NCBI RefSeq assembly: GCF_045348435.1
Contig: NZ_CP157484.1
Span: 1,426,001-1,490,000, forward strand
Source of the DNA: Alsobacter sp045348435
Lineage (GTDB): Bacteria > Pseudomonadota > Alphaproteobacteria > Rhizobiales > Beijerinckiaceae
DNA: 64,000 nt
Direction: 5' to 3'
Numbering within the stretch: position 1 is the stretch's first letter; each line of letters begins with the position of its first letter. Positions 25,945 through 34,938 of the stretch are shown in pieces. The notes under the pieces are model-generated. The model saw only the letters and a list, made by a program, of their open reading frames with translations, was not told the DNA's origin and ran no database searches. The translations under genes were made by a program, and so were the position numbers.

Positions 25945-27207
25945 TCAGCAGCCCGTGAGGCGCGGCGTCGTCTCCACCTCAAGCCCGAACAGCGGCCGCA
26001 GGCGCGTGCCCAGCACGTTGCCCAGGAAGGCCGCGACCAGCCAGACCCAGCCATGCAGGCTGCCTGACGCGATGCCGGAGAAATACGCGCCGATATTGCA
26101 CCCATAGGCGAGCCGCGCGCCGTAGCCCAGCAGCAGTCCGCCCAGCACGGCGGCCAGGGCCGACTTCAGCGGCACGCGCCAGGTCGGGGCGAAGCGCCCG
26201 GCCAGGGCGGCGGCCAGCAGGGCGCCGATGACGATGCCGAAATCCATCACCGAGGTGACGTCGTTGAGGACGGAGCCGTTCAGCTCCGCCTGCCGGGCCG
26301 CGCCGGACCAGTAGGGCCAGGACGCCACGTCGGCGATGCCGAGCCCGCCGGCGATCTTCGAGCCCCAGAGCGCGAAGGCGGAGGTGATGCCCCAGGGGCG
26401 GCCGGCCAGCGCCAGGGTGGCGAAGTTCAGCGCCGCCAGCGCGACCGCGCCGGCCACCAGCGGCCACGGGCCGCGGGCGAAGCGGGCGAGGCCGGCGCGC
26501 GGCGACGGGGCGGAGGTCTCCAGCGCGCCGCGGCGGCGCTTCTCGACCCAGACCGTGACGCCCGCGATGGCGGCGAAGACCGCCCAGTTCGCCGCGAGCG
26601 CCGGCCAGGCGCCCCACAGTTTCACCAGCGAGACCGGGGCGAAGCTAGGCTGCGCCGACCACCAGGGCAGGTGCGCGGCGCCCACCGTGGAGCCGACCAC
26701 GAAGGCGGCGAGCGTGATCAGCATGCGGGTGGAGCCGCCGCCCACGGTGTAGAGCGTGCCGGAGGCGCAGCCGCCGCCCATCTGCATGCCGACGCCGAAG
26801 ATGAAGGCGCCCACCAGCACCGAGACGCCCACGGGGGACACGAGCCCGGCGACGGGCTGGCCGAAGAGCGAGCCAGCGGCCAGGACCGGAAAAAACAGGG
26901 CGGTGGCCATGGCCAGCATGACCATCTGCGCCCGCAGGCCCGCTCCGCGCCCGTCGGCGATGAACACCCGCCACGCCGAGGTGAAGCCGAAGGCCGCGTG
27001 ATAGAGCACGAGGCCCATCACCGCGCCCAGGCCGTAAAGGGCGGCCTGCCGGGGACTGACCATGGCGCCGATCAGCGCCGCGCCGGCCACGATGGCGAAG
27101 GCCGCGCCCCAGGCGGCGCCGATATTCGGCCCGTCGCTGGGACGGCGTTCGGAGACGGCGAAGCGGTCGGCCGGGGCGGCGGCCGCGGCGGAATAGGAAC
27201 TCGACAT
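25945..27207 (-). CDS. YeeE/YedE (TsuA-like) sulfur-compound transporter
   Basis: 420 residues with about ten membrane segments in two repeats. Each repeat has the conserved Cys motif: MQMGGGCASGTLYTVGGGS in the first half and GARLAYGCNIGAYFSGI in the second, which in TsuA line the thiosulfate path. It imports thiosulfate or related sulfane-sulfur compounds across the inner membrane. Length and motif spacing are normal for the fused two-repeat form. No rhodanese or TusA-type partner gene is adjacent. Confidence 0.88.
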   Translation of the reverse strand: MSSSYSAAAAAPADRFAVSERRPSDGPNIGAAWGAAFAIVAGAALIGAMVSPRQAALYGLGAVMGLVLYHAAFGFTSAWRVFIADGRGAGLRAQMVMLAMATALFFPVLAAGSLFGQPVAGLVSPVGVSVLVGAFIFGVGMQMGGGCASGTLYTVGGGSTRMLITLAAFVVGSTVGAAHLPWWSAQPSFAPVSLVKLWGAWPALAANWAVFAAIAGVTVWVEKRRRGALETSAPSPRAGLARFARGPWPLVAGAVALAALNFATLALAGRPWGITSAFALWGSKIAGGLGIADVASWPYWSGAARQAELNGSVLNDVTSVMDFGIVIGALLAAALAGRFAPTWRVPLKSALAAVLGGLLLGYGARLAYGCNIGAYFSGIASGSLHGWVWLVAAFLGNVLGTRLRPLFGLEVETTPRLTGC

Positions 27208-27307
27208 GGGAGGGTCCAGGGTTCGGTCGCGCAGGGCGGCGGTCCCCTGGAGGTAGTATTCCCGTCCAGGATCGTCAATAGCGCAAAATCACGCCAGAAA
27301 ACGTAAA

Positions 27308-27589
27308 TTAGCCGTAGGACTCGGCGTAGGGCGTGGGCTCGGTCTTCAGCCCGCCGTCGACGGCCACCAGCTGGGGCGTGAAGGGCCGCTTTCCGGCTGC
27401 GCCGCGCAGGTCGATCAGGGGCCGCATCGCCGGGACGGAGAGATCGATGGCCTTGGCCGGGCGCCAGCGCTTGCGCATGGCCTGCGAGCCTTTCCCGCGC
27501 TTGAACATCTTCGGCACCTCCTCCTCGACGAGGAGGACGAGCTTTCCCGTGAAGGTGATCTGGAAATCGAAGCGGCCTGTGAGGGACAT
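27308..27589 (-). CDS. Small conserved hypothetical protein
   Basis: 93 residues from the ATG at 27589, with GGGAG upstream. Begins SLTGRFDFQITFTGKLVLLVEEEV, followed by a basic stretch (KMFKRGKGSQAMRKRWRPAKAIDL) and MRPLIDLRG. No known domain or signal peptide; the Val/Leu strand pattern and basic segment would suit a small structural or nucleic-acid-associated protein. I believe similar proteins occur in other Hyphomicrobiales, but no function is known. Confidence 0.6.
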   Translation of the reverse strand: MSLTGRFDFQITFTGKLVLLVEEEVPKMFKRGKGSQAMRKRWRPAKAIDLSVPAMRPLIDLRGAAGKRPFTPQLVAVDGGLKTEPTPYAESYG

Positions 27590-27847
27590 GGGCGGTCTCC
27601 CTTCTCTGACCTTCCAACGCCGCAGGCGGGCATCCGTTCTCGGAGGGAGCGTCGCGGCGGCGGCTCGGGCGGGCATCCTACGCCTCATCGGCGTCCGGCG
27701 GAACCGGAGACGCGCGCCGCTGCGCCAGGCGGCGGTCAGCCCTGCCGGAATGGGACAGCGGCGCTGCTTTACCCCGGGGGACCCGGCGCGTAGCGTGGTT
27801 GCGCAACCTCGACGTTGCGATCAACGAAATCTTCGGGAGGACTAGAG

Positions 27848-29107
27848 ATGACGTTCGACGCTCGAGATCCCAAAGTATTTGCGATCGACGACGACCAGAA
27901 GCTCTCGCGACGTTCGCTCGTGGGAGCGATGGGCGCGGGCGCCCTCGGGCTCGGAGCCGCCGCCCTGGGCGCCCGGCCCGCGCTGGCGCAGACGCAGACG
28001 ACCGTCCGTCCCACGCCCCCGACCACGATCACCAACCCGCCGCGGGACTTCAGCCCGCAGGGCGCCCCGACGACCTATTTCAGCGATCCGGACATCCTCA
28101 GCGTCGATCCCTCCTTCGACGCCTATGTCCAGCCCAACAGCGCCATCCAGAGGCTCTGGACCGGGGCGCTGTGGGCGGAAGGCCCGGCCTGGAACGCGCA
28201 GGGGCGCTACCTCGTCTGGAGCGACATCCCCAACAACCGCCAGATGCGCTGGATGGAGGACGACGGCCACGTCTCGGTGTTCCGGCTCCCCTCCAACAAC
28301 AGCAACGGCAACTCGTTCGACTTCCAGGGCCGGCAGCTCTCCTGCGAGCACCTGACGCGCCGCGTGGTGCGCTACGAGAACGACGGCTCCGTGACGGTGC
28401 TGGCCGACAACTACCAGGGCAAGCGCCTGAACTCGCCCAACGACGTCGTCGCCCATCCGGACGGCAGCTACTGGTTCACCGACCCGCCCTATGGCGGGCA
28501 GCTCTACGAGGGCGCGCCGGACGCGGCCGGGGGAGCCAGCAACGAGGCCGGGCGCCTGAAGTCCCGTCTCGGCCAGGCGGCCGGCATGGGCGAGTCCAAG
28601 CGCGAACTGCCCACGCAATGCTACCGGATCGACCCGAGCGGCCGCCTCGACATGGTGGTCACCGAGGAGCAGGTCCCCGACCCCAATGGCCTGTGCTTCT
28701 CGCCCGACTTCAAGAAGCTCTATGTCTGCAGCACCGGCAAGGGGCCGGGCGACAAGGGGCCGGGCGGCAAGGGCGAGGTCTACGTCTTCGACGTGGGCGC
28801 CGACAACAAGCTCTCCAACCGCAAGCTCTTCAGCGACTTCATGGTCGATGGCGTGAAATGCGGGCCGGACGGCATCCGGGCCGACGTCGACGGCAATCTG
28901 TGGGTCTCCAGCAACGCCGGCCGGGCGGTCGGCTACAACGGCGTCACCGTGTGGACGCCCGACGGCAAGCTGATCGGCCGGATACGCCTGCCGGAGGTGT
29001 GCGGCAATATCTGTTTCGGCGGACCCAAGCGGAACCGGCTGTTCATGGCGGCGAGCCAGTCCATCTACGCGGTGTTCGTCAACACGCAGGGCGCCGCCCC
29101 GGCGTAA
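27848..29107 (+). CDS. SMP-30/gluconolactonase-family protein with Tat signal
   Basis: 419 residues; GGGAGG (27834-27839) precedes the ATG at 27848. Twin-arginine export signal KLSRRSLVGAMGAGAL...ALAQ (about residues 19-48). The six-bladed SMP-30 propeller follows: ALWAEGPAWNAQGRYLVWSDIPN, the metal ligand region LNSPNDVVAHPDGSYWFTDPPYG, DPNGLCFSPDFKKLYVCST and DGIRADVDGNLWVSS. These periplasmic enzymes hydrolyse sugar lactones such as gluconolactone. It converges with the broken MFS gene over a short hairpin (GGGCGA...TCGCCC, 29126-29141). Confidence 0.85.
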   Translation: MTFDARDPKVFAIDDDQKLSRRSLVGAMGAGALGLGAAALGARPALAQTQTTVRPTPPTTITNPPRDFSPQGAPTTYFSDPDILSVDPSFDAYVQPNSAIQRLWTGALWAEGPAWNAQGRYLVWSDIPNNRQMRWMEDDGHVSVFRLPSNNSNGNSFDFQGRQLSCEHLTRRVVRYENDGSVTVLADNYQGKRLNSPNDVVAHPDGSYWFTDPPYGGQLYEGAPDAAGGASNEAGRLKSRLGQAAGMGESKRELPTQCYRIDPSGRLDMVVTEEQVPDPNGLCFSPDFKKLYVCSTGKGPGDKGPGGKGEVYVFDVGADNKLSNRKLFSDFMVDGVKCGPDGIRADVDGNLWVSSNAGRAVGYNGVTVWTPDGKLIGRIRLPEVCGNICFGGPKRNRLFMAASQSIYAVFVNTQGAAPA

Positions 29108-29148
29108 CGCGTCGGCCGCGGCAGGGTCGGGCGAGGCGTCGCCCGGCC

Positions 29149-30520
29149 CTATTCGGCCGGGCTTTCCTGGCGCTCGCCGACGCCGACGCGCGGGACCATG
29201 AGCGAGAAGCCCACGATCAGGAGCGCGATCAGCAGCATCGCCCAGAAGGTGAGGTGCAGCGCGTCCTGCAGCGCCAGCGCCAGGGCGGGATCGCCGCCGG
29301 GCGCGCCGGGCGGCGTCTCAAGCACCTGCCGCAGCCGGTCCGACGTGACCGCGCCGACGCCCAGCGCCCGGCCGAGGCCGTAGTTCAGCACGGCGCCGAG
29401 CACCGTCGCGCCCAGCGTGCTGCCCAGATTGCGCGAGAACAGGTTGGAGGCCGTGACGCTGCCGCGCTGCGACCAGTCGACGATCTCCTGGATCAGCACC
29501 ATCGAGGCGACGCTCAGCAGGCCCATGCCGAGCCCCATCACGAGCGATCCGCAGGCCGCCGTCACGGGCGAACTCTCCGGCGTCAGGCCGACGAAGACGA
29601 GCGCGCCCGCCGGCAGGAAGAGGCTGCCCACGATCATGATCCGGCGCAGGCCGAAGATGGGGAAGGTCCGCGCCGCCAGCGTCGCGCCGGCCGGCCAGCC
29701 CAGCACCAGCATGGTCAGCGTCAGCCCGGCGACGATGGGCGAGCGGTGCAGCACGCCCTGCACGAACATAGGCAGGAAGGTCGTAAGCCCCATCAGCGCC
29801 ATGCCGGCCAGCATGTTGGCCCCGTTGGCCGCCGCGATGGGCCGCCGCCGCCAGAGCGCGAAATCGACCATCGGGTCGGCGGCGCGCCGCTCCTGCAGCA
29901 CGAACAGGACGAGGCAGACGCCGAACAGGCCGGCGGCCGCCAGGGCGCGCCCGGTCTGCTCCGAGCCCGCCGTGGTCAGCGCGATCATCAGCGCCGCCAC
30001 CGTGGCGGTGAACAGGGCCGCGCCGGCGAAGTCGATGGCGTGGGCCTGGCGCCGGACGTCCTCGCGCAGATAGTGCATGAAGCCGGCCGCGGCGGCGAGG
30101 CCGATCGGGATGTTGATCCAGAAGATCCACGCCCAGGACATGTTGTGGATGATGAGCCCGCCCGCCATGGGGCCGATCACCGCCGAGATCGCCCAGACGC
30201 TGGCGAGGTAGCCCTGCACCTTGCCGCGCTCGCGGGCCGGATAGAGGTCCGCCACGATCGTCATCGCGATGGGCTGCATGGCCCCGGCGGCTTGCGGCCA
30301 TAAAGGTCGGCCAGCTTGCCGAACACGACCGTCATGGCCGTCTGGGTCAGCACAGGAAGGACGAGAAGATCCAGCTGTAGAGATCGAGCCCGCCGAGCTG
30401 GGCGACGATCTGCGGCATCGCGGTGGACACGATCGTGGCCTCGATCGCCACCATGAACATGGAGGCCATCACGGCGGCGATGACGAGAGGGCGCGACGCG
30501 CCGGTGGTCTGGGAAGACAT
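29149..30520 (-). pseudogene. Broken DHA2-family (EmrB/QacA-type) MFS drug exporter
   Basis: The 5' piece starts at the ATG 30520 (RPLVIAAVMASMFMVAIEATI, IVAQLGGLDLYSW) and hits TGA right after FSSFLC. Dropping two bases (CTGTGCTG to CTGCTG) restores LTQTAMTVVFGKLADLYGRKP, where the sequence jumps to AGAMQPIAMTIVADLYP in another frame. About 35-40 residues (TM2-TM3 and loop, normally between GRK and the GxGAG block) are missing. The 3' piece (30279-29149) is otherwise a normal 14-TM DHA2 body. A 2-nt insertion and a ~110-nt deletion in one gene point to a real pseudogene; the long downstream frame lacks TM1-TM3. Confidence 0.82.
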
Positions 30521-30726
30521 CGGGGGTTCCGGGCGGGGAGGGAGCCGAGCTCCAAAGACGCATCCTACATGAAGCCGCGCCGCCGCGGGTCAACCACGCT
30601 CGCCGCGCGGCCGCGCATGGCTGCCGCGCGCCGGGCGGCTTCGCCCCGCTGATCGGCAGGAACCATCCCCCGCCTCCCGCGCTGAGGTCGACCAGTGGAC
30701 GGCGGCGCAAAGCCGGGAGATCGCGG

Positions 30727-31479
30727 ATGCCGATGTGGGTTCAGGCGGGACTATGGGGCTTGGTGGGAGGGTCCGCGCTCGTGCTCGGCGCCGCCGCCGC
30801 ATGGCTCATCAGCCTGCCGCAGCGCGCCATCGCGGCCGTGATGGCGGTCGGCTCCGGCGTCCTCATCTCGGCCGTGGCCTTCGACCTGATGGACGAGGCC
30901 TACCGGCAGGGCGGCTTTGATTCCACCTCGGCGGGCTTTCTCGCCGGCGGGGCGATCTACACCGCGGCGAACATCTACCTGTCCCGGCGCGGCGCGAAGC
31001 ACCGCAAGCGGTCGGGCTCCAACCCCGCCCAGAGCCAGGCCGGCGACGGCGGCCTCGCCATCGCGGTCGGGGCGCTCCTGGACGGGGTGCCGGAATCCAT
31101 CGTCATCGGCGTCAGCCTGCTGCAGGGCAAGGGCGTCAGCCTCGTCACGGTCGCGGCGGTGTTCCTCTCCAACATGCCGGAAGGGCTCTCCAGCGCCGCC
31201 GGCATGAAGAAGGCGGGGCGCGGCGCTCTCTACGTGTTCGGAGTGTGGGGCGGCATCGCGCTGACCTCGGGCCTTGCCGCCGCGCTGGGCAATGTGGCGC
31301 TCGCCGGCGCCAACCCGGAGATCATCGCGGCGACCACCGCCGTGGCGGCCGGCGCCATCCTGGCGATGCTGGCCGACACCATGATCCCGGAGGCTTTTGA
31401 GACGGCCCACGACTATGCCGGCCTTATCACGGTGGCCGGATTCCTGGCCGCCTTCGTGCTTAGCAAGCTGGGCGGCTGA
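30727..31479 (+). CDS. ZIP-family divalent metal transporter
   Basis: 250 residues, about eight membrane segments. ZIP signature helices: VGALLDGVPESIVIGVSLL (His replaced by Asp-Gly-Val-Pro-Glu, as in bacterial ZupT/GufA-like members) and AVFLSNMPEGLSSAAGM, both with the metal-site Pro-Glu. A basic loop rich in Ser/Lys (SRRGAKHRKRSGSN) lies in the middle, where eukaryotic ZIPs have a His loop. It imports Zn or related cations across the inner membrane. GGGAGA precedes the ATG; no Zur site identified. Confidence 0.8.
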   Translation: MPMWVQAGLWGLVGGSALVLGAAAAWLISLPQRAIAAVMAVGSGVLISAVAFDLMDEAYRQGGFDSTSAGFLAGGAIYTAANIYLSRRGAKHRKRSGSNPAQSQAGDGGLAIAVGALLDGVPESIVIGVSLLQGKGVSLVTVAAVFLSNMPEGLSSAAGMKKAGRGALYVFGVWGGIALTSGLAAALGNVALAGANPEIIAATTAVAAGAILAMLADTMIPEAFETAHDYAGLITVAGFLAAFVLSKLGG

Positions 31480-31515
31480 GGCCGCGGCGCGGCCGGTCGC
31501 CACAGGGGGAGAGCG

Positions 31516-31540
31516 GGAACAATCGGGCGCCGGGGCTGTT
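31516..31540 (+). promoter_or_regulatory. EcfG-type stress promoter before yciE-like gene
   Basis: GGAAC (31516-31520), 16-base spacer, TGTT (31537-31540), matching the alphaproteobacterial general-stress consensus GGAAC-N16/17-CGTT in all but one position. It lies 33 bases before the start. The GGAACAATCGGG core is identical to that at 36570-36581 on the other strand. Confidence 0.6.
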
Positions 31541-31572
31541 GGCTAGCACCATTCCGACAGGAGGATATGCAC

Positions 31573-32064
31573 ATGGCCGACAAGGATCTGCGGGCGCTGT
31601 TCCTGCACCAGCTCAAGGACACCTATTACGCCGAGAACGCCATCGTGAAGGCGTTGCCGAAGATGGCCCAGGCGGCCCAGACCGACGACCTGCGCGGCGC
31701 CTTCGGCGTCCATCTCGAAGAGACCAAGAACCAGATCAAGCGGCTGGAGCAGGTGTTCAAACTCATCGGCGAAAAGCCTGAGGGCGTCGAATGCAAGGCC
31801 ATCCAGGGCATCATCGCCGAGGGTGACGAGGTGGCCGAGGAGTTCGAGGGCGGCAGCGCCATTGACGCCGCACTGATCGCCGCCGCGCAGGCCGTGGAGC
31901 ATTACGAGATCACCCGCTACGGCACCCTGCTGGCCTGGGCCAAGCAGCTCGGCCTGGACGAAGCCGCCGAGCTGATCAAGGCGACGCTGGTGGAGGAGGA
32001 GAACACCGACGAGATCCTCTCCGAACTCGCCGAGGACGCCGTCAATCCCGCAGCCGCGGCCTGA
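31573..32064 (+). CDS. YciE/DUF892 ferritin-like stress protein
   Basis: 163 residues; all-helical ferritin-like fold with metal-ligand pattern: FLHQLKDTYYAENAIVKALPKM, HLEETKNQIKRLEQVF, AVEHYEITRYGTLLAWA and VEEENTDEIL. DUF892/YciE proteins are stress-induced (osmotic, starvation) dimeric proteins of unclear chemistry. The second ATG (31573) is preferred to 31567 because AGGAGG (31559-31564) is then eight bases away rather than two. The upstream EcfG-type promoter fits stress induction. Confidence 0.85.
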   Translation: MADKDLRALFLHQLKDTYYAENAIVKALPKMAQAAQTDDLRGAFGVHLEETKNQIKRLEQVFKLIGEKPEGVECKAIQGIIAEGDEVAEEFEGGSAIDAALIAAAQAVEHYEITRYGTLLAWAKQLGLDEAAELIKATLVEEENTDEILSELAEDAVNPAAAA

Positions 32065-32153
32065 CAGGATGATGCCCGCATGACGGGTATTGTTGATACA
32101 ACGCTTTAATCTGGTTGTGTTTTGCTGGCGCCGTCGACATCGGTGGCGCCAGC

Positions 32154-33527
32154 ATGAACGAACGTGAAGCCTACCCGCCGGCCCAGGAGCTTCGGCTGGC
32201 CGAGCTGCTCGGCGCCTTGAGCCACGCGCTGGACCTGACCGAGGGCCAACCGCCCGGGCACTGCGTCCGCTGCTGCTGGATCGGCATGCATATCGGGCGC
32301 GAGGCGGGGCTCTGCGACGCCCAGCTTTGGGATCTCTACTATACATTGCTGCTCAAGGACCTCGGCTGCAGCAGCAACGCGGCGCGGATCTGCCGCCTCT
32401 ACGTCACCGACGACCTCGCATTCAAGCGAGATTTCAAGCGCATCGACGGCGGGCTGCCGCAGGCGCTTCGTTTCGTGCTGGCCCATACCGGGCTGAAGGC
32501 CGGCCTCGCCGAGCGCTTCCGGGCCATCGTCGGCATCCTGCAGAACGGCGGCGAGATCGCCCGCGAGCTGATCGAGACGCGCTGCCAGCGCGGGGCCGAG
32601 ATCGCCCGGCGCATGCGCTTCAGCGAAGCCGTCGCGCAGGGGGTGCAGAATCTCGACGAGCACTGGGACGGCGGCGGCTCGCCGCTCGGCGCAGCGGGCG
32701 AGGGCATCCCGGTCCACGCGCGCATCGCGCTGATCGCCCAGGTGGTGGACGTGTTCCAGTCCGCCGACGGGCCGCAGGCCGCCATGCGCGAGGTGGCGCG
32801 CCGCGCCGGCAGCTGGTTCGACCCGGCCTGGGCGCGGGCTTTCGCCCGCGCGGCGGCCGACGCGTCCTTCTGGCGGGGGCTGAACAGCCCGACCCTGGAG
32901 CAGGACGTCTTCGCGCTGGAGCCGGCTCTGGACGGGGATCTGGTGGACGAGGACTATCTCGACGACATCGCCGCCGCCTTCGCGCAGGTGGTCGACGCCA
33001 AGAGCCCGTTCACCAGCGGCCATAGCGACCGGGTCACTCTCTACGCCGACCTGATCGCCGAGGAGCTCGGCTTTTCGGCGGCGGACCGGCGTCGCCTGCG
33101 GCGCGCCGCGCTGCTGCACGATATCGGCAAGCTCGGCGTCAGCAACAGCATCCTGGACAAGCCCGGCAAGCTCGACGAGGCCGAATGGGAGGCGATGCGC
33201 CTGCACCCGGCGCATTCTGAGACGATCCTGTCGCGCATCCACGCTTTCCGGGACCTCGCGCCCATCGCCGGAGGCCATCATGAGCGTCTCGACGGCAAGG
33301 GCTATCCACGCGGGCTCAGGGGCGACGAAATTGGTCTGGAAACCCGCATCGTCACCGCCGCCGACGTCTTCGACGCGCTAACGGCGGAGCGCCCCTACCG
33401 GGCCGCCATGCCGATTCCAAAGGCGCTCGCCATCATGGAGGAGGGGCTGGGCTCGTCCATCGACCCGACCTGTTTTGCGGCCCTGGGCCGGGCGCTGCAG
33501 CGCGTCGACGCGCTGCTGGCAACGTAG
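32154..33527 (+). CDS. HD-GYP domain cyclic-di-GMP phosphodiesterase
   Basis: 457 residues. The C-terminal ~190 carry a complete HD-GYP domain: SPFTSGHSDRV, ALLHDIGKLGVSNSILDKPGKL, HPAHSETIL and GGHHERLDGKGYPRGL (the HHExxDGxGYP signature). The N-terminal half is a second, degenerate HD-like region (HCVRCCWIGMHIGR, LLLKDLGCSSNA, NLDEHWDGGGSP), also seen in tandem-HD family members. The active domain should hydrolyse cyclic-di-GMP to GMP and so could influence EPS and motility. No sensor or REC domain; the degenerate half may be regulatory. ATG 32154 chosen at the start of conservation. Confidence 0.88.
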   Translation: MNEREAYPPAQELRLAELLGALSHALDLTEGQPPGHCVRCCWIGMHIGREAGLCDAQLWDLYYTLLLKDLGCSSNAARICRLYVTDDLAFKRDFKRIDGGLPQALRFVLAHTGLKAGLAERFRAIVGILQNGGEIARELIETRCQRGAEIARRMRFSEAVAQGVQNLDEHWDGGGSPLGAAGEGIPVHARIALIAQVVDVFQSADGPQAAMREVARRAGSWFDPAWARAFARAAADASFWRGLNSPTLEQDVFALEPALDGDLVDEDYLDDIAAAFAQVVDAKSPFTSGHSDRVTLYADLIAEELGFSAADRRRLRRAALLHDIGKLGVSNSILDKPGKLDEAEWEAMRLHPAHSETILSRIHAFRDLAPIAGGHHERLDGKGYPRGLRGDEIGLETRIVTAADVFDALTAERPYRAAMPIPKALAIMEEGLGSSIDPTCFAALGRALQRVDALLAT

Positions 33528-33631
33528 CGTCCTGCCCGGCGGAGCGCTTGCGCGGCGCGGCGGGGCGCGGCACATTCCCGCCGGAAGGCCGCCCCGGCGA
33601 CGAGGGCGGCCTGCTCGTCAGGGAGAAAACG

Positions 33632-33769
33632 ATGTCTCACAAAGCCCGCAAGCGCCCGTCCTGGAAGAAGAACACGGTCCGCTACAAGCAGATCACCGGT
33701 CCGCAGAAAACGCGCGAGGGGCAAGAGAACCGCCAGAAGAAGGACCGCTACGCCAACCGCAGCGGCTGA
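33632..33769 (+). CDS. Small basic conserved protein
   Basis: 45 residues, about a third Lys/Arg: SHKARKRPSWKKNTVRYKQ then GPQKTREGQENRQKKDRYA. GGGAG lies eight bases before the ATG. No known domain; the charge and size resemble small ribosome- or RNA-associated proteins. It is followed by a strong hairpin. Likely real given ribosome site and codon pattern, function unknown. Confidence 0.55.
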   Translation: MSHKARKRPSWKKNTVRYKQITGPQKTREGQENRQKKDRYANRSG

Positions 33770-33790
33770 CGCGTCGCCCTCGGATCACTT

Positions 33791-33829
33791 ACGGCGGCCT
33801 CCCTCCTGGCGCGGGAGGGAGGCCGCCGT
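33791..33829. terminator. 16-bp perfect stem between convergent small genes
   Basis: ACGGCGGCCTCCCTCC (33791-33806) is complementary to 33814-33829. No T-run on either side, but the position between a plus-strand stop (33769) and a minus-strand stop (33838) suits a shared terminator. Confidence 0.6.
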
Positions 33830-33837
33830 GATGGGGC

Positions 33838-34068
33838 TCAGTCCTCGTCGGCGTTGGCGATGATGTCGCAGGCCGCCTCGGTCTCCGCGTCGGTGAAGCC
33901 GGGCAGGGCGGGCGAATCGTCCTGGCCGCAATACTGCTCGACGGTGCCGTCCCGCGTGATGATCGCCGCGGCCTCGCGGGCCCTCTCCTCGTCCGCAGTC
34001 TGCGCCAACGCCTGCAGGGTTGTCAGGGAAAACGCCAGCAGGGCGGCGGTCGCGATTAGCGCGCGCAT
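33838..34068 (-). CDS. Small secreted hypothetical protein
   Basis: 76 residues with a clear Sec signal (MRALIATAALLAFSLTTLQALAQ, residues 1-23). The mature part is acidic: AAAIITRDGTVEQYCGQDD, FTDAETEAACDIIANADED, with two Cys able to form one disulfide. Periplasmic location is likely; no domain recognised. Confidence 0.6.
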   Translation of the reverse strand: MRALIATAALLAFSLTTLQALAQTADEERAREAAAIITRDGTVEQYCGQDDSPALPGFTDAETEAACDIIANADED

Positions 34069-34157
34069 CTTGAATCTCCATGGTTCCGGGCGGGGCCTCG
34101 GACAGGAAACGACCGAACCGCGCGCGGGTTCGGCCTCTATGCCCGACGGATCGGGCG

Positions 34158-34688
34158 TTATTGCGCCCAGCGTCCGAGGCGTCGCTTCCAGCGCTCGTGG
34201 CGCGGAGGCTCCTGGCCGCGCAGCCGGCGGCGATAGCCTTCCGACCCGGCGTTGTCGGCCGCCTCGGCGGCGGCCGGCTCGGGATCACGCGCTTGGGCAG
34301 GCGGCATGATCGCAACGGCTTCGGGCGCCCGGGGCGGGATCGCCGATGCGGTCGACCGGGCCCTTTTCCGGGGCGCCGGCGCGGGGAGGGTGGCCCCAGA
34401 CGGCGTCTGTTCCGCCTCGACGCGGTCCTGCGTCTCGACTGCGACCGGCGGCGGCGCCGTGGGCAGGAGGATGCGCCCGGTTGGGGCCGCGGACTCCGTC
34501 GGACTCGCCGGGGCCGAGACGGGCTTGGAGAAGAGCGCGTCGGCCGCCCGCCTGGCCTGGGACGCCTCCACGGGCGCCGGCTGCTGGGCGCGTGGCGCGG
34601 CATCGGGGACGGACAGCCAGGGCGTGGTCCGCGTCGTGCGGCGGGAATTCTTGATCTCGACGACGAAGGGTTTGATCGGAGTGCGCAT
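34158..34688 (-). CDS. Hypothetical Pro/Ala/Arg-rich protein (MRTPIKPFVVE family)
   Basis: 176 residues. The conserved start RTPIKPFVVEIKNSRR, which I believe recurs in Hyphomicrobiales hypothetical proteins, precedes a low-complexity Pro/Ala middle and an Arg-rich end (YRRRLRGQEPPRHERWKRRLGRW). Probably disordered and nucleic-acid or partner binding; no function known. Its codon bias is typical coding for this genome. Confidence 0.55.
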   Translation of the reverse strand: MRTPIKPFVVEIKNSRRTTRTTPWLSVPDAAPRAQQPAPVEASQARRAADALFSKPVSAPASPTESAAPTGRILLPTAPPPVAVETQDRVEAEQTPSGATLPAPAPRKRARSTASAIPPRAPEAVAIMPPAQARDPEPAAAEAADNAGSEGYRRRLRGQEPPRHERWKRRLGRWAQ

Positions 34689-34882
34689 CAGGGCTCGCTA
34701 CGGCCAGAGCCGCCGGGTGGGGAGGTCGAATGCAGGTGAGTGGGGGATATCGACTCAATCATCGAAGTCCTTCCAAGTGGTAGCAAAGAGTAACGGGCAT
34801 CGCAAGCGCCGCAATCCAAGATGCTTACCGCTGTTTTGACTTGGCCCGGCGGCGGGTGCCGGCCGGACATGCCGGCGCGACG

Positions 34883-34908
34883 AAAAACGCCGCCCCGAAG
34901 GGCGGCGC
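34883..34908 (-). terminator. Rho-independent terminator for the YsnF-like gene
   Basis: On the minus strand CGCCGCCC-TTCG-GGGCGGCG is followed by TTTTT (34887-34883). Stable TTCG loop, canonical U-tract; about 31 bases after the stop at 34939. Confidence 0.85.
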
Positions 34909-34938
34909 TCGCTTTCGTTGTCGGGCTGTTTCGATCGG

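Noticed and set aside
27799..30303. Very long plus-strand open frame (about 834 codons) across the SMP-30 and MFS genes
   Set aside because: Antisense/out-of-frame shadow in high-GC DNA: Arg/Gly/Gln-rich, no domains, while the SMP-30 frame and minus-strand MFS frame carry clear motifs.
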